From NCBI GenBank assembly GCA_029851415.1, contig CM056742.1, positions 190,135,344 to 190,199,343 on the forward strand: 64,000 nt of DNA, in the 5' to 3' direction. Made by a program: the position numbers and the translations under genes. The DNA is from Eretmocerus hayati (lineage: Eukaryota > Arthropoda > Insecta > Hymenoptera > Aphelinidae). The notes under the pieces are model-generated. The model saw only the letters and a program-made list of their open reading frames with translations. It was not told where the DNA came from and ran no database searches. Shown in pieces: positions 60,222-64,000 of the stretch (position 1 is the stretch's first letter; every line of letters begins with the position of its first letter).

Positions 60222-62611
60222 CCCAAGTAAAAAAGATTTATAAGGACTTTATAAACTACTTAGTAAGTGACTTTATAAGGACTTTATAATTCGTGAACTT
60301 ATAAAAAATTTTATAAAAAATTTATGAAATTGTATGAAGTTCTATGTAGACAGGGCTAGAGTGTGACCGGCATATATTGTGACGCGTAAAACCATCTACG
60401 TAGCTACGGGGCTCACAGTGCTCCGGTAACAGAATCTCAACCTGGCGTTAGCCATCGCATGCTCTGGCTAGCATGAGACGACTTTGCATTGTGTAGGTTC
60501 GGTGGTTTTAGACTGCAAAATATGACGATGTAGTAGTAGTAGTCCTCTTGCTCGTGATTTCAATCGTCTCAAGATTTCGCCTGCTTGGCTCAAGTGGACA
60601 CGAGAAATTCCAAAAAGTGCCGGATTTTTTCTCACTCGCAGAAATTCTTCTTCAACACTCACGCGAATCACGGTGGAAAAGACGCACAAAAATCGTCAAT
60701 GAAAATCAGCACTATCTTGGAAGTTATACAAATCCAGGACCGGACTTCTAAATATCGATCTCGATTACTCTTCCCACGAAGAGAGAAAGTTGGATGAAAT
60801 TGACAGTATAGATTCGATGTCACTTCACTGCCTTATTGCTTGCCATTGGTCAAGCGTTGCAAATTCTTGAAAAAAGAGGCTTTGCTACACGTGTGCGTGA
60901 CTGACTCATGTGTATTGTTGTGAACACTTTGTAAACTCACAAATTGCGTTTCTATGGATTGGTCGATCTCGACCCAGAAGAACGCCTCGCGCCAACATCT
61001 CGCATGGACCGTCAACCTGAAAACAGACAAAAAATATCCACAGAGAATCACAGTTGCCCTTTTAATGATGGAAATCCAATTGCGTTCGAATAATGTACTC
61101 CATCAACTTTGCAAACACGAGCCTTGGGAGCGTATGTGCATTGCTAATGATGGTAGAGGTTATGAAAAATTTCTGTGGTTACAAATATTGCAAACTTTAG
61201 TCCGGAAATCGAATAATTAACTTATCTGATGTCCAGCAGCCTTTCTCCATCAAATAGATCCTCGGCTTGACCACGCATCAGTTTAGTCGTTCTTGAAATT
61301 ATTATCCAAGAATTTGATAAACCTCGCCGTCCAACTTGACGAATTTTTCCCTGCATTGTTATTGATCTGAGTTTATGATGTGAAGCAGACCACAATTGAA
61401 TCCCTTTTGTCTGTCTGCTATTTAGATTATGCCTCTTATTCAATTGTGGTCCGCTTCACATCATAAACTCAGATCAATAACAATGCAGGGAAAAATTCGT
61501 CAAGTTGGACGGCGAGGTTTATCAAATTCTTGGATAATAATTTCAAGAACGACTAAACTGATGCGTGGTCAAGCCGAGGATCTATTTGATGGAGAAAGGC
61601 TGCTGGACATCAGATGAGTTAATTATTCGATTTCCGGACTAAAGTTTGCAATATTTGTAACCACAGAAATTTTTCATAACCTCTACCATCATTAGCAATG
61701 CACATACGCTCCCAAGGCTCGTGTTTGCAAAGTTGATGGAGTACATTATTCGAACGCAATTGGATTTCCATCATTAAAAGGGCAACTGTGATTCTCTACG
61801 GATATTTTTTGTCTGTTTTCAGGTTGACGGTCCATGCGAGATGTTGGCGCGAGGCGTTCTTCTGGGTCGAGATCGACCAATCCATAGAAACGCAATTTGT
61901 GAGTTTACAAAGTGTTCACAACAATACACATGAGTCAGTCACGCACACGTGTAGCAAAGCCTCTTTTTTCAAGAATTTGCAACGCTTGACCAATGGCAAG
62001 CAATAAGGCAGTGAAGTGACATCGAATCTATACTGTCAATTTCATCCAACTTTCTCTCTTCGTGGGAAGAGTAATCGAGATCGATATTTAGAAGTCCGGT
62101 CCTGGATTTGTATAACTTCCAAGATAGTGCTGATTTTCATTGACGATTTTTGTGCGTCTTTTCCACCGTGATTCGCGTGAGTGTTGAAGAAGAATTTCTG
62201 CGAGTGAGAAAAAATCCGGCACTTTTTGGAATTTCTCGTGTCCACTTGAGCCAAGCAGGCGAAATCTTGAGACGATTGAAATCACGAGCAAGAGGACTAC
62301 TACATCGTCATATTTTGCAGTCTAAAACCACCGAACCTACACAATGCAAAGTCGTCTCATGCTAGCCAGAGCATGCGATGGCTAACGCCAGGTTGAGATT
62401 CTGTTACCGGAGCACTGTGAGCCCCGTAGCTACGTAGATGGTTTTACGCGTCACAATATATGCCGGTCACACTCTAGCCCTGTCTACATAGAACTTTATA
62501 CAATTTCATAAATTTTTTATAAAATTTTTTATAAGTTCACGAATTATAAAGTCCTTATAAAGTCACTTACTAAGTAGTTTATAAAGTCCTTATAAATCTC
62601 TTTTACTTGGG
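60222..62611. mobile_element. Near-perfect 2.39 kb palindrome (foldback element)
   Basis: The left arm 60222-61400 (1179 bp) and right arm 61439-62611 (1173 bp) are inverted copies around a 38-bp loop. The ends are CCCAAGTAAAA. The only length difference noticed is a GTA-repeat run (about 60532 on the left), two units longer than on the right, which accounts exactly for the 6-bp difference. A handful of substitutions were seen (at 60234, 61041-61042 and 61388, approximately), so identity exceeds 99% by eye. The subterminal zone is rich in TTATAAGGACTTTATAA-type motifs. Identical small reading frames occur in both arms; none recognised. Confidence 0.88.
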
Positions 62612-64000
62612 AATTATACTGCGATGAATTATTCAATTGGTAGCGAGGTTAAAACTGGGAGAGAAGAGTCGTCGACCGTTAGAAGATTTTGTACCGTTTT
62701 GCGCTAGGGATACTTTTTGCCACTGGATTACTCGCGCTGGAAAATTGATAAAAATAACCCTTTGGTCTTTATTTGCCGCTCTGAGGCATGACATTTTCTT
62801 CAAGACTTTTGAAAACCAACGTGAGAAGCATTGGCTCAGGAACTCATGGATGCTGTGTTTAAGGTGTAAGACGATACTTACTCTAGTAGAGGACGAAGCT
62901 ACAAAATTGAGTTTCATCAGAATGTCCCTCCAGCAGTCACCAGAAATCAATAGTGAATCAAGCTTGACCTTCCAACTAAAAAACTGATAGAAGCGAATTT
63001 ATGTCGATCGTCGAGGAGTAGGAAGTTCTACGTTCCAATAATAACAGGGATACAAAGTAATGCTATAATATCGAGCAGTAATTTTGGCAAAAAAGACTGT
63101 TTGCTTGGCATGGAACTTTTTCATGCAGTCATAGCATGTGAAATCTGCCAGCAAAAAATTCAAATCCAAATATTTCCTCAAAACATTGGCGATAAGTCAT
63201 GGCAAGTTCACTACTCGTGTGCTCTCACATTACGCATGTTGTGCAAAAGAGGCAAACCTGGAAGGAGGCCCATCTATTTCGTAATACGTAAAAATTCATC
63301 CATCGTACTGTGTGCCCCCATCTATAGCCACGTGGGTGGAGATAGTAATTTATCACCATAAATCGGTTGTCCGAGAAAAATCGCTGTCCGATATAGGCGA
63401 GCCAAGCAAAAATATCCTTCCAGAAGAATGCCACAAACAAAAGCAGCTCATATCGCGTATATCCGGCGGAAGCTGCGGAGCCCCCGGATCTTTGATGTAT
63501 GTGCAAGGCTTCGCCTCAGCTTTCGAGCTCGCTGCAGGAAAGGAGGCAAGTTTTTCTCCCAAGCTCGCTGCAGGGATACGTTCCTCAGGCGCTGTTGCAG
63601 TTGGCTTCCGTATTCATCGCTCAGAGCCGCTCGCCTGTGGCCCCGGGGCGGATTTCAATCTCGCAAATAGCGTACACCATCGCAGGTGCTGCAGGCGTGT
63701 GGAATGCACGAAGAGTCTGCACCCTGGCTTCGAGAGCTCAATTTATCAAGCCATGAGCATTTTTCGTACCCTCGACGAGTACTTGTCGGGAAAATTTGAG
63801 CAGTCGTACTCTAGCTCATACCCTATGAGATTTCTTTTCTTTCATCCTCTATTATCAGCAAGATCGAGAAATTATTTTACAAACTATGGCCAAGTGATAG
63901 TAAAATTTTAGCGGCTCTCGTCATTTACGAGAGTGAAAGGGAAATTGATGATTCCGGTGATGGTGTAGAAATGAAAATTCTACGAGGATTCTCAAATCCT
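62612..64000. other. Right edge, no recognised gene
   Basis: Open frames of 116 (62637-62987) and 199 codons (63312-63911) occur on the plus strand, the latter in a GC-richer patch with CTCGCTGCAGG repeated. Neither shows a domain or start context that can be defended. May be upstream intron of Mmp2. Confidence 0.35.

Noticed and set aside
62633..62987. Overlapping frames of 105 and 116 codons on opposite strands beside the large palindrome
   Set aside because: Neither shows a domain; mutual overlap suggests at most one could be real, and nothing favours either.
63312..63911. 199-codon plus-strand open frame at the right edge
   Set aside because: Overlapping open frames occur on both strands in a GC-richer patch; no domain signature. 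Could be revisited with the sequence beyond 64000.

Overview
This window is animal nuclear DNA, most probably from an insect. It is AT-rich, its genes are split by introns with GT/AG borders, and its proteins resemble insect families most closely. The order within insects cannot be fixed from the sequence. A hymenopteran is possible: a (TTAGG)2 motif lies near 20.0 kb, but that is weak evidence.

Five protein-coding genes are supported. (1) deltex, minus strand, 3957-16433: six coding exons giving a complete 541-residue E3 ubiquitin ligase (WWE-WWE-RING-DTC). A 10.35 kb first intron cuts the first WWE domain in two. (2) A USP30-type mitochondrial deubiquitinase, plus strand, 20530-23483: six coding exons, 481 residues. 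(3) The copper-metallochaperone-like assembly factor COX19, plus strand, 26910-27176: one coding exon. (4) Phosphopantothenoylcysteine decarboxylase of coenzyme A synthesis, plus strand, 28373-29630: two exons. (5) An Mmp2-like matrix metalloproteinase, minus strand, 31058-47156: seven exons carrying the catalytic domain, Thr/Pro-rich linker, hemopexin domain and a hydrophobic C-terminus. Its signal peptide and cysteine-switch prodomain exons were not found and probably lie beyond 64000. deltex and Usp30 are divergent. Usp30, COX19 and PPCDC run in the same direction, and Mmp2 converges on them. All exon joins reported here keep reading frame and were checked by adding exon lengths.

The rest is intronic or intergenic DNA with many inverted-repeat (foldback or MITE-like) elements of several unrelated end-sequence families: 269-3098, 12012-13475 (with two smaller elements nested in its centre, all at TTAA), 14268-14773, about 15368-16120, 17294-17499, 18576-19828 (ACGA target duplication), 22293-22874, 36934-37263, 37511-37765, 44305-46180, 57930-58615, 58834-59241 and 60222-62611 (arms of about 1.17 kb that are almost identical). 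None encodes a recognisable transposase. There is also a 78-bp tandem repeat, a 62-bp near-perfect hairpin and several microsatellites. The most unusual biology here is this density of long palindromes, especially the TTAA-nested cluster and the recent 2.4 kb palindrome.

The 47.2-64 kb region is read as upstream (5') intron or flank of Mmp2. It contains no recognisable coding exon except a tentative TATA/initiator promoter with a short exon near 53.1 kb.
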